Source: Streptomyces tricolor (GTDB taxonomy: Bacteria; Actinomycetota; Actinomycetes; Streptomycetales; Streptomycetaceae). Taken from it: a stretch of DNA of 34,456 nt. The stretch covers positions 1 through 34,456 of the forward strand of contig NZ_MUMF01000243.1 of NCBI RefSeq assembly GCF_002155905.1, given 5' to 3'. Of this stretch, positions 7,525 to 17,513 are shown in pieces. The position numbers and the translations under genes were made by a program. A model generated the notes under the pieces. The model did not search any database. It was given only the letters and a program-made list of their open reading frames with translations, and was not told the origin of the DNA. Every line of letters starts with the position of its first letter. Within the stretch, counting starts at the first letter, position 1.

Positions 7525-7882
7525 GCCCTACGGCGCCAGGTCAGCCACAGCCCTCAGGGGTGCATACAGTTGCTCCGCAGTCGCCGGCGCCCTGTCGAAG
7601 CTGCTGTCGGCAGCAGGAGCCGGGCCGGCGTCATCCGATCCCACTCCCGCATTGGCGATCGCGAGCAGTGTCCACCTGGTGCGAACTGCAGCCCGGCGCA
7701 GGCGACTTCGCGCATCAGGCGCCACGTTGCGGCGCAGGACATATGAAATGCGTCTCGCTATTCGAGATGATCCAGCACTGCTTCCGCTGCGACGGGCCCG
7801 CAGGGGCCTTTCAAGTGCCGCTCCACCTGCGCTTAGGGCACGCGGAGGGCACACCGCCCCCAAGTCGGACTAGACAACAAGC
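7525..7882. other. gap between toxin gene and tRNA terminator, nothing recognised
   Basis: Frames are open on both strands but none gives a recognisable protein or normal start signals. One plus-strand frame contains scattered Cys/His residues (CELQPGAGDF, RCGAGHMKC), which might be a remnant of a metal-binding protein. The toxin-antitoxin pair next to a tRNA would fit an old integration region, but I find no integrase or repeated tRNA end here. Confidence 0.35.
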
Positions 7883-7909
7883 AAACCCCAGGCCGCTGAC
7901 CTGGGGTTT
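7883..7909 (-). terminator. terminator downstream of tRNA-Gly
   Basis: Perfect 10-bp arms AAACCCCAGG (7883-7892) and CCTGGGGTTT (7900-7909) enclose a 7-base loop. It lies five bases beyond the CCA end of the tRNA. Confidence 0.75.
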
Positions 7910-7914
7910 CAATC

Positions 7915-7988
7915 TGGAGCGGGTGACGAGAATCGAACTCGCGCTCTCAGCTTGGGAAGCTGATGTTCTACCATTAAACTACACCCGC
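7915..7988 (-). tRNA. tRNA-Gly (anticodon CCC)
   Basis: The minus strand folds into a standard cloverleaf: acceptor GCGGGTG/CACCCGC, D-arm with TTTAATGGTAGAA, anticodon stem TCAGC/GCTGA with loop TTCCCAA (anticodon CCC), and T-arm CGAGTTCGATTCTCG. The discriminator is U, as expected for tRNA-Gly, and the CCA end is encoded (7917-7915). It reads the GGG codon. Confidence 0.95.
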
Positions 7989-8051
7989 GTAAGTACGGAC
8001 GAGGTGCCCCGGAGGGGCCGGTGTCCGGACCTTGCTCACTCTACATCATCG

Positions 8052-8083
8052 CAGGCCCCTGGTGTTCGGACCCCGGGGGCCTG
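8052..8083. other. GC-rich hairpin between divergent tRNA-Gly and zinc-ribbon gene
   Basis: CAGGCCCC (8052-8059) pairs with GGGGCCTG (8076-8083) around a 16-base loop. Since the flanking genes are divergent, a role as terminator is not obvious. Confidence 0.3.
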
Positions 8084-8261
8084 AGTGGGTTTCAGGGGTG
8101 GGATCCGGCTGCCGGTGGCCGGAGTTGGGGCGTACCGTGGAGGCCTGGGGGAGGGCCGGAGTGCCGCGTGGAGAGTCGTCTCTTTGATCCCGTAATGTGG
8201 CTTTTGTCGTCCGGGCAGCAACGCCGGACGCGGCTCTTGGGGAAGGGACTTGAGGGACTTG

Positions 8262-8420
8262 ATGGAACGCACCGTCGTCCGATGCGCGGACGGGCACGTC
8301 TTCAGCACCGCTTCGTTCCCGATGCAGCAGGCCGAGCGCCTCGGCCCCGGCCGGCTCGTGCGGTGCCCGCGCTGTGCCCGGCTCCGCAGTGCCGTGCCTG
8401 TCGTCATGGAGAAGCGGTGA
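8262..8420 (+). CDS. 52-residue zinc-ribbon-like protein
   Basis: A short gene encoding 52 residues that starts MERTVVRCADGHVFSTASF and ends near VPVVMEKR. The pairs CADGH (Cys8, His12) and CPRC (Cys38, Cys41) are spaced like a small treble-clef or zinc-ribbon, so it probably binds one zinc ion. The ribosome site GAGGGA sits four bases before ATG 8262, and codon use matches real Streptomyces genes. It lies 100 bases upstream of dcd on the same strand, but dcd appears to have its own promoter. I recall similar short conserved proteins in Streptomyces, without a known function. Nucleic-acid or protein binding is plausible. Confidence 0.78.
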   Translation: MERTVVRCADGHVFSTASFPMQQAERLGPGRLVRCPRCARLRSAVPVVMEKR

Positions 8421-8482
8421 CGGAGGGAAAGGCGAACCGACCGTAGTCGGCGCGTGACAGCGGGCGCGCGGGGCCGTCGTGA

Positions 8483-8513
8483 TTGCCACGGCTCCGCGCG
8501 CCTTGCGTATCCT
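8483..8513 (+). promoter_or_regulatory. dcd promoter, leaderless arrangement
   Basis: TATCCT (8508-8513) lies six bases before the dcd GTG at 8520, and TTGCCA (8483-8488) lies 19 bases before it. There is no Shine-Dalgarno sequence, so transcription probably begins at or next to the start codon. Confidence 0.5.
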
Positions 8514-8519
8514 CGCTAC

Positions 8520-9095
8520 GTGCTTCTCTCAGACAAGGACATCCGGGCCGAGATCGACGCCGGGCGGGTACGGATCGATCCCTACGACGAATCCATGGTG
8601 CAGCCGTCGAGCATCGACGTGCGGCTGGACCGGTACTTCCGGGTGTTCGAGAATCACCGGTACCCCCACATCGACCCCTCCATCGAGCAGGCCGACCTGA
8701 CCCGCCTGGTCGAGCCCGAGGGCGATGAGCCGTTCATCCTGCACCCCGGGGAGTTCGTGCTCGCCTCCACCTACGAGGTCATCACGCTTCCCGACGATCT
8801 CGCCTCGCGGCTCGAGGGCAAGAGTTCGCTCGGCCGGCTCGGGCTGGTCACCCACTCCACCGCCGGGTTCATCGACCCCGGGTTCAGCGGGCACGTCACC
8901 CTGGAGCTGTCCAACCTCGCCACGCTTCCGATCAAGCTGTGGCCGGGTATGAAGATCGGCCAGCTGTGCATGTTCCGGCTGACCTCGCCCGCCGAGTCCC
9001 CGTACGGCAGCGAGCGCTACGGCTCCCGGTACCAGGGGCAGCGCGGGCCGACCGCCTCGCGGTCCTTCCTCAATTTCCATCGGACCCAGGTGTGA
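8520..9095 (+). CDS. dcd: dCTP deaminase, probably dUMP-forming
   Basis: A 191-residue cytosolic enzyme of pyrimidine deoxynucleotide synthesis. The start [12 protein letters not shown], the core [17 protein letters not shown] followed by [14 protein letters not shown], the segment [10 protein letters not shown] and the end [12 protein letters not shown] are very close to my memory of the mycobacterial bifunctional dCTP deaminase/dUTPase, which converts dCTP straight to dUMP and avoids free dUTP. The length also matches. The start is GTG 8520; no ribosome site precedes it, but a -10-like TATCCT does, which suggests a leaderless mRNA. A phosphoribosyltransferase gene follows 13 bases downstream, so the two are probably cotranscribed for nucleotide metabolism. 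The bifunctional assignment rests on similarity. Confidence 0.95.
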   Translation: MLLSDKDIRAEIDAGRVRIDPYDESMVQPSSIDVRLDRYFRVFENHRYPHIDPSIEQADLTRLVEPEGDEPFILHPGEFVLASTYEVITLPDDLASRLEGKSSLGRLGLVTHSTAGFIDPGFSGHVTLELSNLATLPIKLWPGMKIGQLCMFRLTSPAESPYGSERYGSRYQGQRGPTASRSFLNFHRTQV

Positions 9096-9108
9096 GGGCG
9101 ACTACAGC

Positions 9109-9612
9109 ATGAGCAGCGCAGACGTGCGGGAGAATCTGACCTACGAGCGGTTCGGCACCGCCATCCGCGAGCTGGCGCAGACCATCGCGGACGACGGGTA
9201 CGAGCCCGACATCGTGCTGAGCATCGCCCGCGGTGGTGTGTTCGTGGCCGGCGGGCTCGCCTACGCCCTCGACTGCAAGAACATCCACCTCGTGAACGTC
9301 GAGTTCTACACGGGCGTCGGCACCACCTTGGAGATGCCGGTCATGCTCGCCCCGGTGCCCAACGTGATCGACTTCTCCGACAAGAAGGTGCTGATCACCG
9401 ACGACGTCGCCGACACCGGCAAGACCTTGAAGCTGGTCCGCGACTTCTGTCTGGACACCGTCGCCGAGGTGCGGTCCGCGGTGATCTACGAGAAGTCCCA
9501 CTCCCTCGTGAAGTGCGAGTACGTCTGGAAGCGGACGGACGACTGGATCAACTTCCCGTGGAGCGTCGAGCCGCCCGTCGTGCAGCGTGCCGGACAGGTT
9601 CTCGACGCCTAG
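9109..9612 (+). CDS. phosphoribosyltransferase-family protein (purine salvage type)
   Basis: A 167-residue type I phosphoribosyltransferase. The PRPP-binding loop VLITDDVADTGKTL (residues 94-107) is intact, preceded by the LSIARGGVFVAGGLAYAL region that forms the PPi loop. The C-terminal hood contains WINFPWSVE. These features resemble xanthine/hypoxanthine phosphoribosyltransferases, so it probably condenses a purine base with PRPP, but the base cannot be fixed from sequence. It begins 13 bases after dcd and shares its direction, consistent with a nucleotide-salvage operon. The transcript would end at the hairpin at 9721-9755. Confidence 0.88.
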   Translation: MSSADVRENLTYERFGTAIRELAQTIADDGYEPDIVLSIARGGVFVAGGLAYALDCKNIHLVNVEFYTGVGTTLEMPVMLAPVPNVIDFSDKKVLITDDVADTGKTLKLVRDFCLDTVAEVRSAVIYEKSHSLVKCEYVWKRTDDWINFPWSVEPPVVQRAGQVLDA

Positions 9613-9661
9613 TTCCGGCCGTCCCGGCGGTTCTGGCCGTTCCGGCGGCTCCGGCGGTTCG

Positions 9662-9706
9662 GAGAGATCCGAGAGATCCGAGAGATCCGAGAGATCCGAG
9701 AGATCC
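9662..9706. repeat. 9-bp tandem repeat, five perfect copies
   Basis: GAGAGATCC is repeated five times without mismatch, followed by GAGAGAGAC. A degenerate GGCGGTTCC-like run lies just upstream (9625-9660). The array lies in the 3' untranslated region of the phosphoribosyltransferase gene, before its terminator. Confidence 0.95.
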
Positions 9707-9720
9707 GAGAGAGACATGGG

Positions 9721-9755
9721 AAAGGGCCTTCGGCGCGGCAGCCGGAGGCCCTTTT
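9721..9755. terminator. bidirectional terminator between convergent genes
   Basis: AAAGGGCCTTCGG (9721-9733) pairs with CCGGAGGCCCTTT (9742-9754), with one G-T pair and an 8-base loop, and a T-run follows. The A-run on the left serves the opposite strand. Confidence 0.8.
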
Positions 9756-9771
9756 CGCGTGGTCGGACGAA

Positions 9772-10728
9772 CTAGAACGTGCCCAGCTTCACGATCGACA
9801 GCAGCGCGACCAGCTGGATCGCCGACGCCCCCAGCGCCTTCGGCCACGGCAGGTCGTGGGAGCGGGAGACCATCAGGGTCAGCAGGGCGCCCGCGCCGAT
9901 CCAGGTGGCCCAGCCGAGGATCTGGACGAAGCCGGCGTCGCCGCCGAAGAACATGGCGACGATCAGGCGGGGCGCGTCCGTGAGGGCCGTGATCAGCATG
10001 GACAGGCCGACCGTGGGCTGCCAGGCGCCGTCACCGCCGAGCTGGCGGGCCAGGGTGTGGGTGACCACGCCCAGGACGAACAGGCCGAGCACCATCACGA
10101 CGGCCGTGATCAGCACGATCGGGACCGCGTTGGACAGCGTCGCGCTGATCGCGTCCTGGCGGGCGCCGTCGAAGCCGAAGACCGCGAGCAGGCCGTAGAG
10201 GAAGGTCACGATGAGGGCGGGCAGCCACATCGTGTAGTCCCGCATGCGCAGGAACGTCTCGTTCGGGGAGAGGACGATCCCCTTCAGCAGTTCCTTCCAG
10301 TGCAGCGGCGGGCCGATCGGGGCGGCGGGCGCGGCGGCCGAACCGGCCTGGTAGGTGGAGCCCTGGGTGTAGTCGGCGGCCTCGTCGATGGAGAAGGCCT
10401 GGGTGTGGCCCGGGTTGTTGGCCGCGTACGGGTCGTGCCCGCCGTGCCCGTGGCCCGGGTGGCCGCCGTCGCCGAAGTACTCCGGCCCGTCGTCGGCCGG
10501 CCCCGGGTAGCCGTACGGCTGCCCCTGCTGCGGGTACGACGGCTGCGGCGCCGACGGGTAGCCGTACGAGGGGCCCGGGCCCGGTCGGCCGTACGGCGGC
10601 TGGCCGTACGACGGTCCCCCGGGCTGAGCGGGGCCGCGCCCGTGCCCGTACGACGGTCCCTGGGGCGCCTGTTGTCCTTGGGGGGTGCGGTTGTCCCGGC
10701 CCCCGCGTCCGATCCTGAATCCAGCCAC
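9772..10728 (-). CDS. Yip1-family membrane protein with Pro/Gly/Tyr-rich N-terminus
   Basis: About 318 residues starting at GTG 10728, giving MAGFRIGRGGRDNRTP; the frame is open to 10809, but that extension is Pro/Gly filler. Residues 1-150 are disordered, with PSYG- and PYG-type repeats and a His/Gly-rich patch. From about 160 a Yip1-type membrane domain follows (HWKELLKGIVLSPNETFLRM) with five hydrophobic helices ending in LVALLSIVKLGTF. Yip1 proteins are polytopic; bacterial members have no settled role. TACGTT seven bases before the GTG and lack of a ribosome site suggest a leaderless mRNA. It is convergent with the phosphoribosyltransferase gene. Confidence 0.82.
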   Translation of the reverse strand: MAGFRIGRGGRDNRTPQGQQAPQGPSYGHGRGPAQPGGPSYGQPPYGRPGPGPSYGYPSAPQPSYPQQGQPYGYPGPADDGPEYFGDGGHPGHGHGGHDPYAANNPGHTQAFSIDEAADYTQGSTYQAGSAAAPAAPIGPPLHWKELLKGIVLSPNETFLRMRDYTMWLPALIVTFLYGLLAVFGFDGARQDAISATLSNAVPIVLITAVVMVLGLFVLGVVTHTLARQLGGDGAWQPTVGLSMLITALTDAPRLIVAMFFGGDAGFVQILGWATWIGAGALLTLMVSRSHDLPWPKALGASAIQLVALLSIVKLGTF

Positions 10729-10966
10729 GTCATCGAACGTACCTGGTCCGGGCGGCCGATGGGCCCGGCCCGGTGGTCCGGGCCCGGCTTTGCGGCCGAC
10801 CTGTGACATCCCCTAAGGGACCGTCAGCAGTTCCCTGCGGGATCCCTCCGGGCTCCTCCCGGGGTTCCTCCGGGTCCCTCCGGGGTTGCGTACGGGTGCA
10901 GGAGGCCCAGACGCGGCAACGGTCGGGATCGGTGTGGCGGCCGGGGCCATGGTCCAGGATGGGTCC

Positions 10967-11293
10967 ATGAGCGTAGTGAAGATCAATGTGCTGACCGTTC
11001 CCGCCGAGCAGCGGGAGGTGCTGGAGAAGCGGTTCGCCTCGCGGGCCCACGCGGTGGAGAACTCCGACGGCTTCGAGTGGTTCGAGCTGCTGCGCCCCGT
11101 CGAGGGCACCGACACCTACCTCGTCTACACCCGCTGGCGGGACGAGGAGTCGTTCCAGGCCTGGATGGAGGGGCCGATGAAGTCCGCGCACCAGGGCGGC
11201 GGCGAGGGCGGCGAGCGCCCGAAGCCGGCGGCCTCCGGCTCGACCCTGTGGTCCTTCGAGGTGGTGCAGCAGGCCGGTCCCAAGAACGCGTAG
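10967..11293 (+). CDS. MhuD-like heme-degrading monooxygenase (ABM fold)
   Basis: A 108-residue ferredoxin-like alpha/beta monooxygenase, usually annotated as antibiotic biosynthesis monooxygenase. It matches my memory of mycobacterial MhuD closely: MSVVKINVLTVPA at the start, KRFASRAHAVENSDGF in the middle, and FQAWMEGP later. The three residues that define the IsdG/MhuD active site fall at the same positions: Asn7, Trp66 and heme-ligand His75. The probable role is oxidative opening of heme to release iron in the cytosol. A Gly/Glu/Pro-rich insert at about 76-90 precedes the last strand. The start is ATG 10967, with no ribosome site and CAGGAT six bases upstream, possibly leaderless. It is monocistronic, followed by a strong terminator. 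Confidence 0.85.
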   Translation: MSVVKINVLTVPAEQREVLEKRFASRAHAVENSDGFEWFELLRPVEGTDTYLVYTRWRDEESFQAWMEGPMKSAHQGGGEGGERPKPAASGSTLWSFEVVQQAGPKNA

Positions 11294-11299
11294 CGCGAA

Positions 11300-11340
11300 C
11301 GACGGCGCCCCCTGCCTGTGCGGGGCAGGGGGCGCCGTCG
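11300..11340. terminator. terminator between convergent genes
   Basis: Perfect 17-bp arms (11300-11316 and 11324-11340) around a 7-base loop, directly after the monooxygenase stop codon and before the end of the convergent Fe-S gene. Confidence 0.8.
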
Positions 11341-11377
11341 TCGCGTCGGGAGCTGGTGCGCCGGCTCCGGCCGGGAG

Positions 11378-13645
11378 TTACTTCACCGGCTCCGGCTCCG
11401 GCGTGCTCTCGGTCTCCTCCTCGCCCGCCGGGTCGGCCGGCGTCTTGACGGAGTCGAGCAGCAGCTGGGCGACGTCCACGACCTGGATGGACTCCTTGGC
11501 CTTGCCGTCGTTCTTCTTGCCGTTGACCGAGTCGGTCAGCATGACGAGGCAGAACGGGCAGGCCGTCGACACGATGTCGGGGTTGAGGGAGAGGGCCTCG
11601 TCGACGCGCTCGTTGTTGATGCGCTTGCCGATCCGCTCCTCCATCCACATGCGCGCACCACCGGCGCCGCAGCAGAAGCCGCGCTCCTTGTGGCGGTGCA
11701 TCTCCTCGTTGCGCAGGCCCGGGACCTTGCCGATGATCTCGCGCGGGGGCGTGTAGATCTTGTTGTGGCGGCCCAGGTAGCACGGGTCGTGGTAGGTGAT
11801 GATGCCCTCGACCGGGGTGACCGGGATCAGCTTGCCCTCGTCCACCAGGTGCTGCAGCAGCTGGGTGTGGTGGATGACCTCGTAGTCGCCGCCGAGCTGC
11901 GGGTACTCGTTGCCGAGCGTGTTGAGGCAGTGCGGGCAGGTGGCGACGATCTTCTTGGCGGACTTCGGCTTCTTGGTGGCCGGGTCCTCGTCGTCCTCGC
12001 CGAAGGCCATGTTCAGCGCGGCGACGTTCTCCATGCCCAGTTCCTGGAACAGGGGCTCGTTGCCGAGGCGGCGGGCGGAGTCACCGGTGCACTTCTCGTC
12101 GCCGCCCATGATCGCGAACTTGACGCCCGCGATGTGCAGCAGCTCGGCGAAGGCCTTCGTGGTCTTCTTGGCGCGGTCCTCCAGGGCGCCCGCGCAGCCG
12201 ACCCAGTACAGGTAGTCGACCTCGGTGAGGTCCTCGATGTCCTTGCCGACGACCGGGACCTCGAAGTCGACCTCCTTGGTCCACTCCAGGCGCTGCTTCT
12301 TGGCCAGGCCCCAGGGGTTGCCCTTCTTCTCCAGGTTCTTGAGCATGGTGCCCGCCTCGGAGGGGAAGGCGCTCTCGATCATGACCTGGTAGCGGCGCAT
12401 GTCCACGATGTGGTCGACGTGCTCGATGTCGACCGGGCACTGCTCGACGCAGGCGCCGCAGGTGGTGCAGGACCACAGCACGTCCGGGTCGATGACGCCG
12501 TTCTCCTCGGCGGTGCCGATCAGCGGGCGCTCGGCCTCCGCCAGCGCCGCGGCGGGGACGTCCTTCAGGGCCTCCTCGGAGGCCTTCTCCTCGCCCTCCA
12601 TGGTCTTGCCGCCGCCGGCCAGCAGGTACGGCGCCTTGGCGTGCGCGTGGTCCCGCAGGGACATGATCAGCAGCTTCGGGGAGAGCGGCTTGCCGGTGTT
12701 CCAGGCGGGGCACTGCGACTGGCAGCGACCGCACTCGGTGCAGGTGGAGAAGTCCAGCAGGCCCTTCCAGGAGAACTGCTCGACCTGGGAGACGCCGAAG
12801 ACGTCGTCCTCGCCCGGGTCCTCGAAGTCGATCGGCTTGCCGCCCGAGGTCATCGGGAGCAGGGCGCCGAGGGAGGTCTCACCGGTGGCGTTGCGCTTGA
12901 ACCAGATGTTCGGGAAGGCCAGGAAGCGGTGCCAGGCCACACCCATGTCGGTCTTCAGGGAGACCGTGATCATCCAGATGAAGGAGGTCGCGATCTTCAG
13001 GCCGGCGAAGAAGTAGGTGAGGTTCTGGAGGGTGGAGACGTCCATGCCCTCCAGCCACGACACGACCGGGTACGAGATGAAGAACGAGGCCTCGTAGCCG
13101 TCCACGTGGTGCTGGGCGCCCTCCAGGGCGTGCAGCATGAAGATGCAGACGCCGACGATGAGGATGACGGTCTCGACGAAGTACGCCTGGCCGAAGTTGG
13201 AGCCGGCGAAGCGGGACTTGCGGCCCGGCTTGCGCGGATGGCTCAGCTGGCGGATGACGATCAGGGCGAGGATGCCGACCACCGTCATCGTGCCGATGAA
13301 CTCGACGTAGATGTTGTACGGCGCCCAGTCGCCGAGGACCGGCAGGATCCAGTCCGCCTTGAACAGCTGCCCGAAGGCGTTGACGATCGTCAGCAGCAGC
13401 GTGAAGAAGCCCACCGCGACGAACCAGTGCGCCACGCCCACGATGCCCCAGCGGTTCATCCGGGTGTGGCCGAGGAACTCCCGGACCACGGTGATGGTGC
13501 GCTGTGTGGGATCGTTGGTCCGCGTGCCGGCCGGGACCGGCTGGCCCAGCTGCATGTGGTTGTAGATCTGGAGGAGGGCGCGGCCGAACAGTGCCACGCC
13601 GACCACGATCAGGACCAGCGACACGATGATCGCGGCGAGTTGCAT
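11378..13645 (-). CDS. membrane-bound Fe-S reductase (HdrD/GlpC-like, CCG domains)
   Basis: A 755-residue fusion. Residues 1-270 hold about six membrane helices resembling the b-type cytochrome subunit of nitrate reductase or HdrE. Two ferredoxin-type [4Fe-4S] motifs follow, CTECGRCQSQCP (Cys302 onward) and CTTCGACVEQCP (Cys393 onward). The C-terminal half has two cysteine-rich CCG regions with VGCAGALEDR, YHDPCYLGRHN, CCGAGGARMW and TACPFCLVML. This layout matches the mycobacterial Rv0338c-type iron-sulfur reductase, which passes electrons between quinone and an unknown cytoplasmic partner. The C-terminus is acidic and disordered. The start is ATG 13645 with AGGAG five bases upstream. Two inverted repeats upstream may be operators. 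Confidence 0.88.
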   Translation of the reverse strand: MQLAAIIVSLVLIVVGVALFGRALLQIYNHMQLGQPVPAGTRTNDPTQRTITVVREFLGHTRMNRWGIVGVAHWFVAVGFFTLLLTIVNAFGQLFKADWILPVLGDWAPYNIYVEFIGTMTVVGILALIVIRQLSHPRKPGRKSRFAGSNFGQAYFVETVILIVGVCIFMLHALEGAQHHVDGYEASFFISYPVVSWLEGMDVSTLQNLTYFFAGLKIATSFIWMITVSLKTDMGVAWHRFLAFPNIWFKRNATGETSLGALLPMTSGGKPIDFEDPGEDDVFGVSQVEQFSWKGLLDFSTCTECGRCQSQCPAWNTGKPLSPKLLIMSLRDHAHAKAPYLLAGGGKTMEGEEKASEEALKDVPAAALAEAERPLIGTAEENGVIDPDVLWSCTTCGACVEQCPVDIEHVDHIVDMRRYQVMIESAFPSEAGTMLKNLEKKGNPWGLAKKQRLEWTKEVDFEVPVVGKDIEDLTEVDYLYWVGCAGALEDRAKKTTKAFAELLHIAGVKFAIMGGDEKCTGDSARRLGNEPLFQELGMENVAALNMAFGEDDEDPATKKPKSAKKIVATCPHCLNTLGNEYPQLGGDYEVIHHTQLLQHLVDEGKLIPVTPVEGIITYHDPCYLGRHNKIYTPPREIIGKVPGLRNEEMHRHKERGFCCGAGGARMWMEERIGKRINNERVDEALSLNPDIVSTACPFCLVMLTDSVNGKKNDGKAKESIQVVDVAQLLLDSVKTPADPAGEEETESTPEPEPVK

Positions 13646-13697
13646 TGGGGCTCCTGAGGCGGCCTCGGTCTGAACGAGCTGTCTGAGCTGATCGTCG

Positions 13698-13713
13698 TTA
13701 CTAAGCGGTAACT
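13698..13713. promoter_or_regulatory. possible operator, GTTAC-N6-GTAAC
   Basis: The inverted repeat GTTAC (13698-13702) / GTAAC (13709-13713) lies about 55 bases upstream of the Fe-S reductase start. Its form resembles TetR-family operators of actinomycete lipid genes; no regulator can be named. Confidence 0.4.
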
Positions 13714-13717
13714 TATG

Positions 13718-13736
13718 TAGTCCGTCTGAGACTACC
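13718..13736. promoter_or_regulatory. possible operator, GTAGTC-N7-GACTAC
   Basis: A second perfect inverted repeat, GTAGTC (13718-13723) / GACTAC (13731-13736), lies five bases from the first, between the divergent Fe-S reductase and glycosyltransferase-like genes. Confidence 0.4.
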
Positions 13737-13868
13737 CCCATCTTCCTTCGTGATGCAGCAGAGCGCGGGGTGATCTGGGTCGCTGAGGGTGACCTGCGTC
13801 CGCCCTCTGTAGGCAATCCGATCGTGTTATTCGTACCGAATTGATACTTTCGCCCCTACCTTAGAGCC

Positions 13869-14888
13869 GTGCTCTACGGGATCGCCGCCGCTACCGCCGC
13901 CCTGCTCTGCACCGCCGTGCTCGCGGCGGCGCTCCGGCTGCCCGCCCAGAGGGCCCACATCCTCGACCGGCGCCGGCAGCGGCCCCTGCCGCTCCTCGGC
14001 GGCCTCGCCGTCGTGGCCGTCACCTGCCTGGTCGCCGGAATGGGGGAGTGGACCCGGGTCGCCCCGCTCGGGGACGGGGTCGCCGAGCTGCTCATCGCCG
14101 CCGCCGCGGTCGCCGGCCTCGGCCTGGTGGCCGACGTGTGGCGGCTCCGCGCGCGCGTGCTCGTCGCGGGGACGGTCGTGGCGGCGGCCTGCGTCGTGCC
14201 GTACGACGAGACGGGCGTGCCGGGCGGGCTGCTGGCCGTCGGCTGGATCGTCCTCGCCACCCTCGCCTTCAAGGGGCTCGACCACGCCGACGGGCTGGCC
14301 GGGACGGTGGGGGTGGTCACCGCCTTCGGGGCGGGGGCCTGCGCCGCCGCCGAGGTGATGGACGGGCTCGCCGTCCTGCTCAGCGTGGTCGCCGCCGCCC
14401 TCACCGGCTTCCTGATGCACAACTGGCATCCCGCGCGGATCGGGCTCGGCGCCTGCGGCTCGCTGTTCACCGGGTTCGTGCTGTCCTCGGCGGTCGTCTT
14501 CACGCGCGCGGGGTACGACATCGGGCCGAGCGCGGCGGTGGTGTTCTGCCTCGGGGCGGTGGCCGTCGCCGACGCCCTGCTCGTGGTCCTCGCCCGCGGG
14601 GTGGCCCGCCGCCCGCTGCTGCGGCGCGGCCCGGACCACCTCGCGCACCGGCTGCGGCGGCTCGGGCTCACCCCGCAGGGCTCGGTCGTGCTGCTCGGGG
14701 CCGGGTCCTTCTCCTCGGTGCTGGTGGGGGTGCTGGTGCACACCGGGTGGACCGGGGGGCAGGCCGTGCTCTGGGTGGCCGGCGGGGTGGTCGTCGCCGT
14801 TCTCGCCCTTCTTCTGATCCCCGTCCCGCAGGGTCGCCGCTCGGCATCGACGCAGGTCAGCGGGCACTTGCGCGTAAGAAACGGATAA
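13869..14888 (+). CDS. WecA/MraY-like membrane protein with altered catalytic motifs
   Basis: A 339-residue protein with about ten membrane helices and the layout of polyprenyl-phosphate glycosyl-1-phosphate transferases (glycosyltransferase family 4). RQRPLPLLGGLAV, FKGLDHADGLAG and RGPDHLAHRLRRLG correspond to the family's substrate-entry, Asp-rich and His-rich regions. However, the first Asp pair is AD rather than DD, and the GDxGS motif reads GACGS, losing an acidic residue normally conserved. It may be a divergent transferase or a non-catalytic relative. The start is GTG 13869, preceded by TACCTT six bases upstream and no ribosome site. Its stop is two bases before the first dnaK HAIR. 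Confidence 0.7.
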   Translation: MLYGIAAATAALLCTAVLAAALRLPAQRAHILDRRRQRPLPLLGGLAVVAVTCLVAGMGEWTRVAPLGDGVAELLIAAAAVAGLGLVADVWRLRARVLVAGTVVAAACVVPYDETGVPGGLLAVGWIVLATLAFKGLDHADGLAGTVGVVTAFGAGACAAAEVMDGLAVLLSVVAAALTGFLMHNWHPARIGLGACGSLFTGFVLSSAVVFTRAGYDIGPSAAVVFCLGAVAVADALLVVLARGVARRPLLRRGPDHLAHRLRRLGLTPQGSVVLLGAGSFSSVLVGVLVHTGWTGGQAVLWVAGGVVVAVLALLLIPVPQGRRSASTQVSGHLRVRNG

Positions 14889-14890
14889 GA

Positions 14891-14911
14891 GTTGAGTCCG
14901 GCCGACTCAGG
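14891..14911 (+). promoter_or_regulatory. HAIR-like element 1 upstream of dnaK
   Basis: GTTGAGT-N7-ACTCAGG matches the HspR-associated inverted repeat CTTGAGT-N7-ACTCAAG at 11 of 14 arm positions with exact spacing. It lies just upstream of the dnaK -35 box. Confidence 0.65.
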
Positions 14912-14915
14912 TCTG

Positions 14916-17477
<2,562 letters not shown>

Positions 17478-17513
17478 CGTTTCGTATGTGAGCGGAAAGG
17501 AGGGACGTCGGGG

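Noticed and set aside
7525..7988. Integration site at tRNA-Gly
   Set aside because: The toxin-antitoxin pair is nearby, but there is no integrase gene and no second copy of the tRNA 3' end in the window.
9662..9706. CRISPR array
   Set aside because: The units are 9 bp with no spacers; a simple tandem repeat.
9070..9717. Minus-strand frame beginning with Leu-Ser-Asp repeats
   Set aside because: It comes from the 9-bp repeat read in one frame and then runs antisense to the phosphoribosyltransferase.
11318..13657. Very long open frame on the plus strand opposite the Fe-S reductase
   Set aside because: It is the antisense shadow of a high-GC gene; its Leu/Val/Asp/Arg-rich translation has no motifs, while the minus strand has a complete Fe-S protein.
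13827..14867. Minus-strand His/Pro/Gly-rich frame opposite the WecA-like gene
   Set aside because: Composition is a shadow of membrane-helix codons; no motif or ribosome site.
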